A stretch of 53,242 nucleotides of DNA, from the NCBI GenBank assembly GCA_000179315.1, contig ADZZ01000140.1, positions 1 to 53,242 of the forward strand, given 5' to 3'. Source of the stretch: a delta proteobacterium NaphS2 (lineage in GTDB: Bacteria > Desulfobacterota > DSM-4660 > Desulfatiglandales > Desulfatiglandaceae). Positions 44,860 through 52,917 of the stretch are shown here, piece after piece (position 1 is the stretch's first letter; every line of letters starts with the position of its first letter). The notes under the pieces were generated by a model that was given only the letters and a program-made list of their open reading frames with translations, made no database searches and was not told the origin of the DNA. A program made the position numbers and the translations under genes.

Positions 44860-46050
44860 GTGCAAAAAGAAGATCATCATTTAACGGATGAAGTCGCCAT
44901 CCGGGGGCTTCGGCCCTTCGGAACATCCATATTTACGGAAATGAGCGTTCTGGCCAATAAACATGGCGCCGTCAACCTTTCCCAGGGATTTCCGGATTTT
45001 GACGGACCCGGATCCATTCGTGAAAAGGCAGCCGAGGCACTTGTGCGAGGCCCCAACCAGTATGTCCTTTCATACGGAATTCCGGTTTTTCGTGAAGCGG
45101 TGGCCCGAAAAATGAAGCGATTTTATGGGCTGAACGTGGACCCGGATACGGAAATTACGGTCACCAGCGGTGCGACGGAAGCCCTTGCGGCAACCCTTCT
45201 GGGCATCGTAGAGACCGGTGATGAAGTGCTCCTTCTGGAACCCAGCTATGACGCATATGCCCCCGTGGCCGTGATGGCGGGCGCCAAGATCCGCTACGTT
45301 TCCCTTACGCCCCCGGATTTTTCACTTCCAAGGGAGAAACTGGCCGAGGCGTTTAACCGGAACACAAAGGCCATTGTGATCAACAACCCCCAGAATCCCT
45401 GCTGCAAAACCTACAACCGTGAAGAACTTTCCTTTATCGGGGAGTTGTGCAAAAAATACGACGCTTACGCCATTGGCGATGAGGTATATGAGCATCTGGT
45501 CTATGACGGCCGCAAACACCTTTCCCTGCTTCAAGTGCCCGAACTCGAAAATCGATGTTTCGTGGTTTCATCAACCGCCAAAACTTTTTCCATGACGGGC
45601 TGGAAAATCGGCTATGTGATCGCGGCCCCCAATCTCACCAATGCCGTTCGTATGAGCCATCAATTCATTACCTTTTGCGGGCAGGGTCCCTTGCAGGAGG
45701 CCATGGCGTTCGCCATTGATTTTCCCGATAGTTACTACCATGATCTTCTGGCCGACTATACGAAAAAGCGGGACAGGCTCTTCGATGCGCTAATGCAATT
45801 GGGATTAAGCGTGTTTCCCACCGCCGGCACCTATTATCTCCTTGTGGATATTCGGAGTTGGGGGTATGATGACGATGTTTCCTTCTGCCGCATGCTGACG
45901 GAAAAGGGGGGCGTGGCAGCCATTCCCTGCTCCTGTTTCTGGAACAACCGCAGCCGGGGAAAAGAGTTGGTACGGTTCTGTTTCTGCAAAAAGGATGAAA
46001 CCCTGGAGGAAGCTATCAACCGTCTTAGCGCTTTTTTTGGGAGACGTTAG
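44860..46050 (+). CDS. PLP-dependent aminotransferase, class I/II
   Basis: A 396-residue fold-type I aminotransferase. The schiff-base Lys is in SSTAKTFSMTGWKIGY near residue 240; NNPQNPCCK and the C-terminal RFCFCKKDE carrying the substrate-binding Arg are present. The N-terminus NLSQGFPDFDGP resembles the kynurenine/methionine aminotransferase (YbdL) branch. GTG 44860 follows GAGGAG. It transfers amino groups between an amino acid and an oxo acid; exact substrates are uncertain. A zinc-ribbon gene follows 32 bp downstream. Confidence 0.9.
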   Translation: MQKEDHHLTDEVAIRGLRPFGTSIFTEMSVLANKHGAVNLSQGFPDFDGPGSIREKAAEALVRGPNQYVLSYGIPVFREAVARKMKRFYGLNVDPDTEITVTSGATEALAATLLGIVETGDEVLLLEPSYDAYAPVAVMAGAKIRYVSLTPPDFSLPREKLAEAFNRNTKAIVINNPQNPCCKTYNREELSFIGELCKKYDAYAIGDEVYEHLVYDGRKHLSLLQVPELENRCFVVSSTAKTFSMTGWKIGYVIAAPNLTNAVRMSHQFITFCGQGPLQEAMAFAIDFPDSYYHDLLADYTKKRDRLFDALMQLGLSVFPTAGTYYLLVDIRSWGYDDDVSFCRMLTEKGGVAAIPCSCFWNNRSRGKELVRFCFCKKDETLEEAINRLSAFFGRR

Positions 46051-46082
46051 AATGGCAAACTCCAGACGTTTAAGGAAAAATC

Positions 46083-46514
46083 ATGGCAAATAAGGACAAA
46101 GACAGGACACCTGTGGCCCAGATTCTGGTGACCCAGTGTACAAAATGCAAGCTTCCACTGACCCATACGGTGGTTTTGCACAACAGTGAGGGCATCGTGG
46201 AGCGGGTTCAATGCCGCACTTGCGGAAGTGAGCACAAATACTATCCGGACAAGAAGAAGACCGCCCGTAAACCCGCCAGAAAGACCCGGGCTGCTTCAAA
46301 GAGCCGAAAATCCGATCCCGCAGCCGTTTTTGAAAAGCTGGCCGGGAAGTTGGAGGACAAGAAAGCCGTTTCTTACACCATGCAGGGATCCTATCAACCG
46401 GACGACGTGATTAACCACAAGACCTTCGGAAAGGGCTTTGTAATTGAGGTTTCCTATCAGAAGATGCAGGTGGCGTTTGCCGACGCATCGCGCATGCTGG
46501 TCTGCGATCGGTGA
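46083..46514 (+). CDS. Zinc-ribbon protein with basic linker and C-terminal beta domain
   Basis: A 143-residue protein of unknown function in three parts. Residues 18-48 hold two CxxC pairs (QCTKC and QCRTC), a zinc ribbon. Residues 55-78 are a strongly basic K/R/A linker. From about 95 a small beta domain follows, with DDVINHKTFGKGFVIEV, like the beta-barrel tail seen in some RNA-polymerase- and helicase-associated proteins. The layout suggests binding to nucleic acid or the transcription machinery, but no role is established. Confidence 0.75.
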   Translation: MANKDKDRTPVAQILVTQCTKCKLPLTHTVVLHNSEGIVERVQCRTCGSEHKYYPDKKKTARKPARKTRAASKSRKSDPAAVFEKLAGKLEDKKAVSYTMQGSYQPDDVINHKTFGKGFVIEVSYQKMQVAFADASRMLVCDR

Positions 46515-46561
46515 ATTCGGTACGCCGCTCGATAACCGCCACGCCTTCCATGGTGAACTCA

Positions 46562-47359
46562 TCACCCGGCCGAGAGCAGGGTTTCATCTTTGAGGGTGGT
46601 GCCGAATTTAGCCACCACCTCGCGCACCGTGAGTTTTTGTTTCTCCTCGCCTGAGACATCCATCCGAACCTGACCCTGATGCAGCATGATCATGCGGTTG
46701 CCGTGTTTGAGGGCCTGGTTCATGTTGTGGGTGACCATTAGGGTGGTGAGCCGGTTTTCTTCCACTACGTGGTCGGTGAGTGTCATCACCTTGTCGGCAG
46801 TCCTAGGGTCCAGGGCCGCGGTGTGCTCGTCCAGAAGCAGAAGCCGGGGCAGGCTGAGGGTGGTCATGAGCAGGGCCAGGGACTGGCGCTGACCCCCGGA
46901 CAAGAGCCCCACCCTGTCCCGCAGACGGTCCTCCAGACCCAGCTCCAGCACCTTGAGCACTTCCCGGTAGCGGGCACGCCGCTTTTTTGTTACCCCCGGG
47001 CCCAATCCCCTTTTTCGCCCTCTCAACTCGGCCAGGCTCAGATTCTCTTCGATGGTCATGGCGGCGGCGGTGCCAAGGGTGGGGTCCTGAAAAACTCTGG
47101 CCAGATAGCGGGCCCGGCGATGCTCCGGGCTTTTGGTTATATCCCGGCCGTCAATGATCACGCTCCCGCCGTCCGGGCGGTAGGTGCCGGCCACGCAGTT
47201 GAGCAGGGTGGACTTGCCCGCACCATTGGATCCGATGATGGTGACGAAATCACCGTCTTTTACGCTGAGATTCAATGAATTGAGCGCCACCTTCTCGTCC
47301 TGGGTACAGGGATTGAATACCTTGGACACGTCTTTCAAGACCAACATTTCCAAGGGCAC
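46562..47359 (-). CDS. ABC transporter ATPase (COG1101-like)
   Basis: A 265-residue ATPase. Walker A is IGSNGAGKSTLL near residue 42, the signature is LLSGGQRQSLALL, Walker B is LLLLDEHTAALDP and the switch His is in VTHNMNQAL. DEHTAALD, with His after the Glu, is characteristic of this importer group, which includes tryptophan-type TrpXYZ systems. It lies 2 bp after the permease gene. Confidence 0.92.
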   Translation of the reverse strand: MPLEMLVLKDVSKVFNPCTQDEKVALNSLNLSVKDGDFVTIIGSNGAGKSTLLNCVAGTYRPDGGSVIIDGRDITKSPEHRRARYLARVFQDPTLGTAAAMTIEENLSLAELRGRKRGLGPGVTKKRRARYREVLKVLELGLEDRLRDRVGLLSGGQRQSLALLMTTLSLPRLLLLDEHTAALDPRTADKVMTLTDHVVEENRLTTLMVTHNMNQALKHGNRMIMLHQGQVRMDVSGEEKQKLTVREVVAKFGTTLKDETLLSAG

Positions 47360-47361
47360 AC

Positions 47362-48258
47362 TCAGACCCCCCTCATGTGAATCTTGCCGGACGACTTGCC
47401 TCTCTTAAGCGAGGGGATGCCCAGGGCCAAAACCACCATCAGCCCGGTGGCCAGCTTGAGATCCGTGGGGGCCAGGCCCATGCGCAGCCCCAGCACGATG
47501 ATAAGCCGGTAGACCACCGAGCCCAAGACCGCGGCCAAGGTGAGGCGAAACACGCTTTTGGGCTTCAACAGCCCCTCTCCGATGATGATGGAGGCCAGAC
47601 CGGCCACGATCATGCCGATGCCCATGCCCGCGTCCGCAAAACCCTGGTCCTGGGCGATGAGGGTCCCTGACAGCGCCACCAGGGCGTTGGAAATGCCCAG
47701 TCCCAAGATGGTGGCCTTGTCGGTGTCAACCCCCAGAGAGCGTATCATCTGCTCGTTGTCGCCGGTGGCCCTGAGCGCCATACCGTATTCGGTGTGAAGA
47801 AAATAGTCGCAGGCCAATTTGACAACTGCCACCACCGCCAGAAAGAAGATGATGACCGGGATGGCTCGGTCCACGGACATCTGCTCCATGGGGGTGAAAA
47901 TGGTGGGTTCGGTTAAGAGGGGAATATTGGAGCGGCCCATGATGCGCAGGTTCACCGAATAGAGGATGGTCATCATGAGAATGCCGGCCAACAGGCTGTT
48001 TATTTTCAGCTTGGTGTTCAGCACCCCGGTGAGGCAGCCGGCCACGAAGCCGGCCCCCATGCCGCAGGCCGAAGCCAGTCCGGGGTCCACGCCTTCCACA
48101 ATGAGCCGGGCGCAGACCGCCCCGCCCAGGGGAAAGCTGCCGTCCACGGTAAGATCGGGGAAGGCGAGCACCCTGAAGGTGAGCGCGATGCCCAGGGCCA
48201 CCAGGGCGTACCCCAGGCCCTGTTCAAGGGTTATGGGCAGGACTCCTTCAAAAAACAT
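47362..48258 (-). CDS. ABC transporter permease (COG4120-like)
   Basis: A 298-residue permease with about eight helices, distantly of the LivH/RbsC type. Family blocks include LTFRVLAFPDLTVDGSFPLG, ALRATGDNEQMIRSLGVD and IIGEGLL. It lies between the binding protein and ATPase genes. Substrate not determinable; relatives carry tryptophan or other amino acids. Confidence 0.92.
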   Translation of the reverse strand: MFFEGVLPITLEQGLGYALVALGIALTFRVLAFPDLTVDGSFPLGGAVCARLIVEGVDPGLASACGMGAGFVAGCLTGVLNTKLKINSLLAGILMMTILYSVNLRIMGRSNIPLLTEPTIFTPMEQMSVDRAIPVIIFFLAVVAVVKLACDYFLHTEYGMALRATGDNEQMIRSLGVDTDKATILGLGISNALVALSGTLIAQDQGFADAGMGIGMIVAGLASIIIGEGLLKPKSVFRLTLAAVLGSVVYRLIIVLGLRMGLAPTDLKLATGLMVVLALGIPSLKRGKSSGKIHMRGV

Positions 48259-48342
48259 GCGCTTTGTGATCCGTCTGGGGGAAATTCCGGGGACCGTAGG
48301 GTCTCCCGGGTGATCAATGGGCCGAGCAAAAGGCCTGGGCGG

Positions 48343-49305
48343 CTACTTGACGATTTTCTCGGCCATTTTAATGTATTTGGCGGGGATTTCAAGCCCCTGT
48401 GCCTTTGCGTTGTCGGGGCTGACCCAAAGGCTCAGTTTCTCGGCGTATCCGGAGGGGATCTGGCCGGCCTTCTTCCGGCCGTTCAGGATCATGGCTGCTT
48501 TTTTGCCGGCCGAGTAGCCCACCTGAAAGTAATTGAAGCCCAACGCCGCGCAGGCACCCCCCTTGACCGACGAGGTGTCTGCGGCAAAGACCGGTATCTT
48601 CTTCTGGTTGGCCACCTTTACCAGAGCGGCCAAACCGGAAACCACCGTATTGTCGGTGGAGATGTAAATGGCGTCCACCCTTCCGGCCAGGGATTGGGCC
48701 GCGGTATAGATCTCGCTGGAGTTGGCCACCGTGACCTCCACCCACTCAAGCCCCAGCTTTCGGGCCGCAGCCTTGGCCAGATTGTTGAGCACCACCGCGT
48801 TGGCCTCGCCGGCGTTGTAGATGGTGCCCCATTTCTTGGCATTGGGCATCATTTCCTTATAAAGCTCGATCTGGTGGAAAACCGGGGTCATGTCGGAGAC
48901 GCCGGTGACGTTGGTACCGGAGGGGCCCATGCTTTTCACCAGACCGGCGGTGACCGGATCGGTGACCGAAGAATAGACCACCGGAATGTTCTTGATGGCC
49001 TTTACCGCGGCCTGGGCCGTGGGGGTGGCGATGGCGTGCACCAAATCGATCTTTTCATGTTTGAACTTCTGAGCAATGGTCTGGGCGTTGGCCATCTCTC
49101 CCTGAGCGTTTTGAATGTCGTACTTGACCTTCAGCCCCGCGTCGGCGAGCGCCTGTTCAAAGCCCTTTTGGTCGGCTTCCAGAGCGGGATGGGAAACGAT
49201 GACCGTGATACCCACTTTGAATTCCTTGCTCCCCGAGGCAAGAACCATTCGTGCTACACCGAACAACAAGAGAGCAACCAGAGCCGCCGTCCATACCCGT
49301 TTCAT
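48343..49305 (-). CDS. ABC transporter substrate-binding protein (COG2984/TrpX-like)
   Basis: A 320-residue exported binding protein. The signal peptide has MKR, a hydrophobic core to about residue 22 and a likely cleavage after VLAS. The mature part starts with FKVGITVIVSHPALEAD, and DPVTAGLV and GVSDMTPV are typical of the family. GGGAGGAG lies 6 nt before the ATG. First gene of a three-gene importer operon whose promoter must lie in 49306-49420. Confidence 0.93.
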   Translation of the reverse strand: MKRVWTAALVALLLFGVARMVLASGSKEFKVGITVIVSHPALEADQKGFEQALADAGLKVKYDIQNAQGEMANAQTIAQKFKHEKIDLVHAIATPTAQAAVKAIKNIPVVYSSVTDPVTAGLVKSMGPSGTNVTGVSDMTPVFHQIELYKEMMPNAKKWGTIYNAGEANAVVLNNLAKAAARKLGLEWVEVTVANSSEIYTAAQSLAGRVDAIYISTDNTVVSGLAALVKVANQKKIPVFAADTSSVKGGACAALGFNYFQVGYSAGKKAAMILNGRKKAGQIPSGYAEKLSLWVSPDNAKAQGLEIPAKYIKMAEKIVK

Positions 49306-49670
49306 TGAGACTCCTCCCGATTTGTTGGATTAGATGCGCTGATAAGAGTTTATAAAAACTCACTTTTTTGAAGATGAAACATAGCGGAGAGGCGTACGGG
49401 TGTCAAGAAAATTGGAACCCTAATCATGCCCTCCCTGCAGTTGAGCCGCTTCTTCTTTGGTCGTTTCATGCAAGGCAATTCGGATTGCTATTGAATTTTC
49501 ATTGACACTCAAACCATTTTTCGATATTTTTCGTGCTCAAAAGAAATGAGCTCCTGTCCCCTTATGGATTCTTATTATTTTTCATCATCCTTACCTTCCC
49601 GTCAGACAACAAACGTGAAGACAAAATTTTTCCTTGCCATAGCCTTTAAGGGTACACTGGGAGAACCGAT
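49306..49670. other. Divergent intergenic region
   Basis: About 365 bp between the importer operon (minus) and the cyclic-nucleotide-binding/methyltransferase gene (plus). It should hold both promoters. Apart from the dyad near 49346 nothing definite was found. The part near 49480-49600 is AT-rich. Confidence 0.5.
49346..49361. promoter_or_regulatory. 16-bp dyad upstream of the TrpX-like importer operon
   Basis: GAGTTT-ATAA-AAACTC is a perfect 6-bp inverted repeat around 4 bp, about 41 bp before the ATG of the binding-protein gene on the minus strand. It overlaps where a promoter would be expected and could be an operator. No regulator can be named. Confidence 0.35.
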
Positions 49671-51221
49671 ATGAATGGCCGGTTTATGACCGAAACCGCG
49701 AGAACCATAAGGGAGGATTATCTCACTCCTTCGCCATTGGCGAGCGATCCACTCACCTGGCAGGCACTGGTCGAATGGTCCCGGCCTCTCCGCTATTCGC
49801 AATATGAGGTGATCATGGCCGAAGGGACAGAGGCCTTTAACCTCTATTATGTCGAGTCCGGAATCGTAGAAGTCACCTACGGCGGCGTAGAAAAGGCCAT
49901 CATCGTGGCTTTTATCAAAACCGGCGAACTTTTCGGGGAAATCGGCTTTTTCGACCACAACTCCCGGGTCCGCACCTTGAGGGCCACGGAAGACTCGGTC
50001 ATTCGGACTTGGGATCAGGAATCCATGAAAAGGATGGAAAACCGAGAGCCGGTCCTCTACGGCGCCTTTGTCACCCTTCTGGCCCGATCAATCTGCGCAA
50101 AATTCCGACGGGTCCTCGATGAGCGGGAACCCCTGGTGGCGTACTCAGCAGCCCTTTCCACCGGCCGTCGGTCTTTTCAGGAATCCGAGCCCTTGACGGC
50201 TCGTTCCTTTCAAAGCCCCTTCTGGCCGAAGGTTAACCAGTTGGTGGAAACATTTAAAGCCGACATGTTTGACCTGTCCATTGAGCTTCAAAAAGTTCCG
50301 GAGGGACCACTCTCTGTGCCTTTCCGGGAACGCTCTCATATAATCCTTGATCAATTCAACAGGGAATTGGAGGATTTTCGTCGTTCCATTGAGGGCCACG
50401 ACCTGGGTGCCCTTTTTTGGGGATATGTCTTTAAGGAGATTTTTCCCTACTTTATGCGCAGTCGCTTCGCGGAGCGGGCCTATTATAAACCGAAGGGCTA
50501 TGCCGGCGATTTTCGGATGATGGAAATGATCTACGCCAACGCGCCCCAAGGAGACGGAAAACTTGGGGGACTGGTGGACCAATGGTGCCTGAACACCTCG
50601 GCCGCCCGCGCGGTGCGCGGCCGGCGGACCCTGCTCAAGAAACTCTTGGAACAGGAAGCTTTCCGCATTGCCTCCAGGCGGGAGGCCATGCGCATCCTCA
50701 ATCTGGCCTGCGGGTCCTGCCGGGAGCTATTTGACTTTCTGGCAGAAAGAACGGACACCGCCCCCATCGAGGCCATCTGCCTGGATGCGGATTCCGAGGC
50801 CCTGGAATTTACCCATCAAGAGGTCAATGTCTTTGAGCACCGGGCCCATATCCGTCTTATGCAGGCCGATGTGCTCCGCTGGATCATCGGCCGGGAAAAA
50901 TATCCCTTCGGCCTCCTGGACGTTATCTACACAGCCGGCCTGACCGATTACCTGGAGGATCGCCTCTTCCAGACCCTGGCCCGCCGTGCCTATGAATACC
51001 TCAAGCCGGGTGGGATTTTTGTGGCCGGAAATTTTGGACCCGGCAATCCCAATCGGGCCTTTATGGATTATCTGTTGCAGTGGAAGCTGATTCACCGCGA
51101 TCCGGAAGAACTCCGCAGCCTTCTGGCCGACACGCCTTTCGGTGCCGAAGTGGAAGTCTATTGCGAACCGGAAGGGGTCAATCTTTTCCTGTTCGCCCGT
51201 AAAATGGCCGCGCCACTTTAA
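49671..51221 (+). CDS. Cyclic-nucleotide-binding domain fused to PhcB-like methyltransferase
   Basis: A 516-residue protein. Residues ~30-150 form a CRP-type cyclic-nucleotide-binding domain with FGEIGFFDHNSRVRT in the phosphate-cassette position. A helical linker follows (~190-300), and a class I methyltransferase domain begins near 345 (ILNLACGSCRELFDFL; AICLDADSEAL; YLKPGGIFVAGNFGP). The whole resembles proteins annotated as extracellular-factor 3-hydroxypalmitate methyl ester synthases (PhcB), which make a quorum-sensing fatty acid ester. GGGAG precedes ATG 49671. The stop codon is in the same frame as the membrane HD-GYP gene that follows. Ester-signal synthesis gated by a nucleotide is inferred. 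Confidence 0.82.
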   Translation: MNGRFMTETARTIREDYLTPSPLASDPLTWQALVEWSRPLRYSQYEVIMAEGTEAFNLYYVESGIVEVTYGGVEKAIIVAFIKTGELFGEIGFFDHNSRVRTLRATEDSVIRTWDQESMKRMENREPVLYGAFVTLLARSICAKFRRVLDEREPLVAYSAALSTGRRSFQESEPLTARSFQSPFWPKVNQLVETFKADMFDLSIELQKVPEGPLSVPFRERSHIILDQFNRELEDFRRSIEGHDLGALFWGYVFKEIFPYFMRSRFAERAYYKPKGYAGDFRMMEMIYANAPQGDGKLGGLVDQWCLNTSAARAVRGRRTLLKKLLEQEAFRIASRREAMRILNLACGSCRELFDFLAERTDTAPIEAICLDADSEALEFTHQEVNVFEHRAHIRLMQADVLRWIIGREKYPFGLLDVIYTAGLTDYLEDRLFQTLARRAYEYLKPGGIFVAGNFGPGNPNRAFMDYLLQWKLIHRDPEELRSLLADTPFGAEVEVYCEPEGVNLFLFARKMAAPL

Positions 51222-51239
51222 CCAGAGGAGGAACCCATC

Positions 51240-52610
51240 ATTCTCAACGGATTTTTTTTCGAACATTGGGACACCGTCGAAACGAATCCGGACCAGGTTT
51301 CGCGTTTTTATAAAGACCTGGCTCCCGTCCTCCGTCATCGGGTGGATGTCATCCTCTTGCTGGGAGCCTTTCTTGTGCCTCTCTTCGGCCTGCTGGATTA
51401 TTTCCTCTACCCGGCGCAATGGAGGACTTTCCTGATCTACCGGATGATTGCCTCCGGCGGCTGCCTGATTCTGTGGGCCGTTAACCGCTCCCGGGACTGG
51501 GGGGACCAGAATTTTTACCTGGGATTGACGGCCTTCTACCTGGTCGGAGGGATTATCATCAAAATGATCCTCGACCTGGACAGCAACAGCTTATCCACCC
51601 CCTATTATGCCGGGTTGAACCTGGTGTTCATTGGTTTTTGCCTTCTCCTCCCGGTCCGGCCCAGTCGCACTTTTCTGCATACCCTGGTGCTCTATGCAAT
51701 CTATCTGACGTTGACGCTGACGCTGAACTGGCCCTCTTATGCCTTGATTTTCCTGGCAAACAACCTTTTCGTCGTTGCGACCCTTGTCATCGCCTATGTG
51801 GGCGCACATACCAACATGCGTCTCCGTTGGAAAGAGTATCTGCTCCGGGTGGACATGGAAGGGATGCAGGCCATGTTGCGGGAGCACTCCAATTCTCTGG
51901 AAGTTCTAGTGGACAAGAAACATCAAGCCCTAATCCGAAAGGTTAGAGAGTTGGAAGAACAACAGGAGGTTCAGTCGAAGACCCAGAAGGCGACGATATT
52001 CGGATTGGCCAAACTGGCCGACTCGAGGGACAAATACACCGGTGAGCATCTGGATCGGGTCCGCATCCTCTGCCGGGAAATTGCACTGGAACTGGGGCGG
52101 GACGATAGATACCGGGATCGGATTGATGCCAGCTTTGTGGACAACCTGACCGACTCATGCAGCTTGCACGACTTAGGCAAAGTGGCTATTCCGGACGACA
52201 TCCTCCTCAAACCGGGTCCGCTCACCGCCGAAGAATACGATGTCATCAAACTCCACACCTCCATCGGGGGGGAGGCGTTGCGCGATATGGATGAAAAGTT
52301 GGGACAGGCCAGCTTCATCTCCATGGGCCGGGAAATCGCCCTCTTTCATCATGAACGCTACGACGGCGGTGGCTATCCCAACGGTTTAAAAGGGGAAGAA
52401 ATTCCCCTATCGGCCCTCATCGTGGCAATAGCCGACACCTACGACGCCCTGACCTCGGCCCGCTGCTATCAGCCCGAACGTCCCCATGCCGAAGCGGTGG
52501 AAATCATCGCCCGGGAACGAGGCGCCCATTTTCATCCGGATGTGGTGGACGCCTTCCTGCGTATCCAGAACCGGTTGAAAGAGCGGATCCAACGCACAAC
52601 GAAAAACTGA
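51240..52610 (+). CDS. Membrane-bound HD-GYP protein, unusual start codon
   Basis: About 456 residues. After a ~34-residue soluble start come six hydrophobic helices, a coiled coil (near the segment ALIRKVRELEEQQEVQ), and an HD-GYP domain with SLHDLGKVAIPDDIL, ALFHHERYDGGGYPNGL and IADTYDALTS. Such domains hydrolyse cyclic di-GMP or related dinucleotides. AGAGGAGGAA at 51224-51233 is an excellent ribosome-binding site, but the codons at the right distance are ATC (51237) and ATT (51240); the first usual in-frame start is GTG 51342, which has no such site and begins inside the first helix. ATT initiation, or a mutated ATG, is likely. It is coupled to the gene before it. Confidence 0.85.
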   Translation: MLNGFFFEHWDTVETNPDQVSRFYKDLAPVLRHRVDVILLLGAFLVPLFGLLDYFLYPAQWRTFLIYRMIASGGCLILWAVNRSRDWGDQNFYLGLTAFYLVGGIIIKMILDLDSNSLSTPYYAGLNLVFIGFCLLLPVRPSRTFLHTLVLYAIYLTLTLTLNWPSYALIFLANNLFVVATLVIAYVGAHTNMRLRWKEYLLRVDMEGMQAMLREHSNSLEVLVDKKHQALIRKVRELEEQQEVQSKTQKATIFGLAKLADSRDKYTGEHLDRVRILCREIALELGRDDRYRDRIDASFVDNLTDSCSLHDLGKVAIPDDILLKPGPLTAEEYDVIKLHTSIGGEALRDMDEKLGQASFISMGREIALFHHERYDGGGYPNGLKGEEIPLSALIVAIADTYDALTSARCYQPERPHAEAVEIIARERGAHFHPDVVDAFLRIQNRLKERIQRTTKN

Positions 52611-52623
52611 ACCGGCCATCCGG

Positions 52624-52646
52624 AAAAGATTTTCATCGATCTTTTT
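52624..52646 (+). terminator. Weak terminator-like hairpin after the HD-GYP gene
   Basis: AAAAGAT and ATCTTTT pair around an 8-nt loop, 14 nt after the stop codon, ending in T. The stem is AT-rich and the T-run belongs to the stem, so it is a weak candidate. Confidence 0.3.
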
Positions 52647-52782
52647 GGGTTTGGATTTCTCCTGCCAAGAAATGTCTTATAGCAGAGGACATCGCCTTGA
52701 GGAAATTATAACGGCCCGGAAGGCGTGAAACAATGAAAAGGGTCACCCATTTGCACAAAGCGTATTCTTACGCCGATGGTGA

Positions 52783-52917
52783 TCACTTCCCTTCGATGGC
52801 CTTGCGTATGAAATCAGGGATGGAACAGGATTTGAAGTCCATGCCCTGTGCGGAGGCGGTTTCAAAACGTTCGTCGTAACCGGACCAGAATTTAGGGTTC
52901 TGTTCAGCGCTGCTCAT
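52783..52917 (-). CDS. Possible 44-residue hypothetical protein
   Basis: A minus-strand frame from ATG 52917 to TGA 52783. The product begins MSSAEQNPKFWSGYDERF and ends DFIRKAIEGK; it is polar and soluble, with one Cys, and reads like a real short protein. The ribosome-binding site is poor (AAGGATGAG, about 13 nt upstream). No family recognised. Confidence 0.35.
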   Translation of the reverse strand: MSSAEQNPKFWSGYDERFETASAQGMDFKSCSIPDFIRKAIEGK

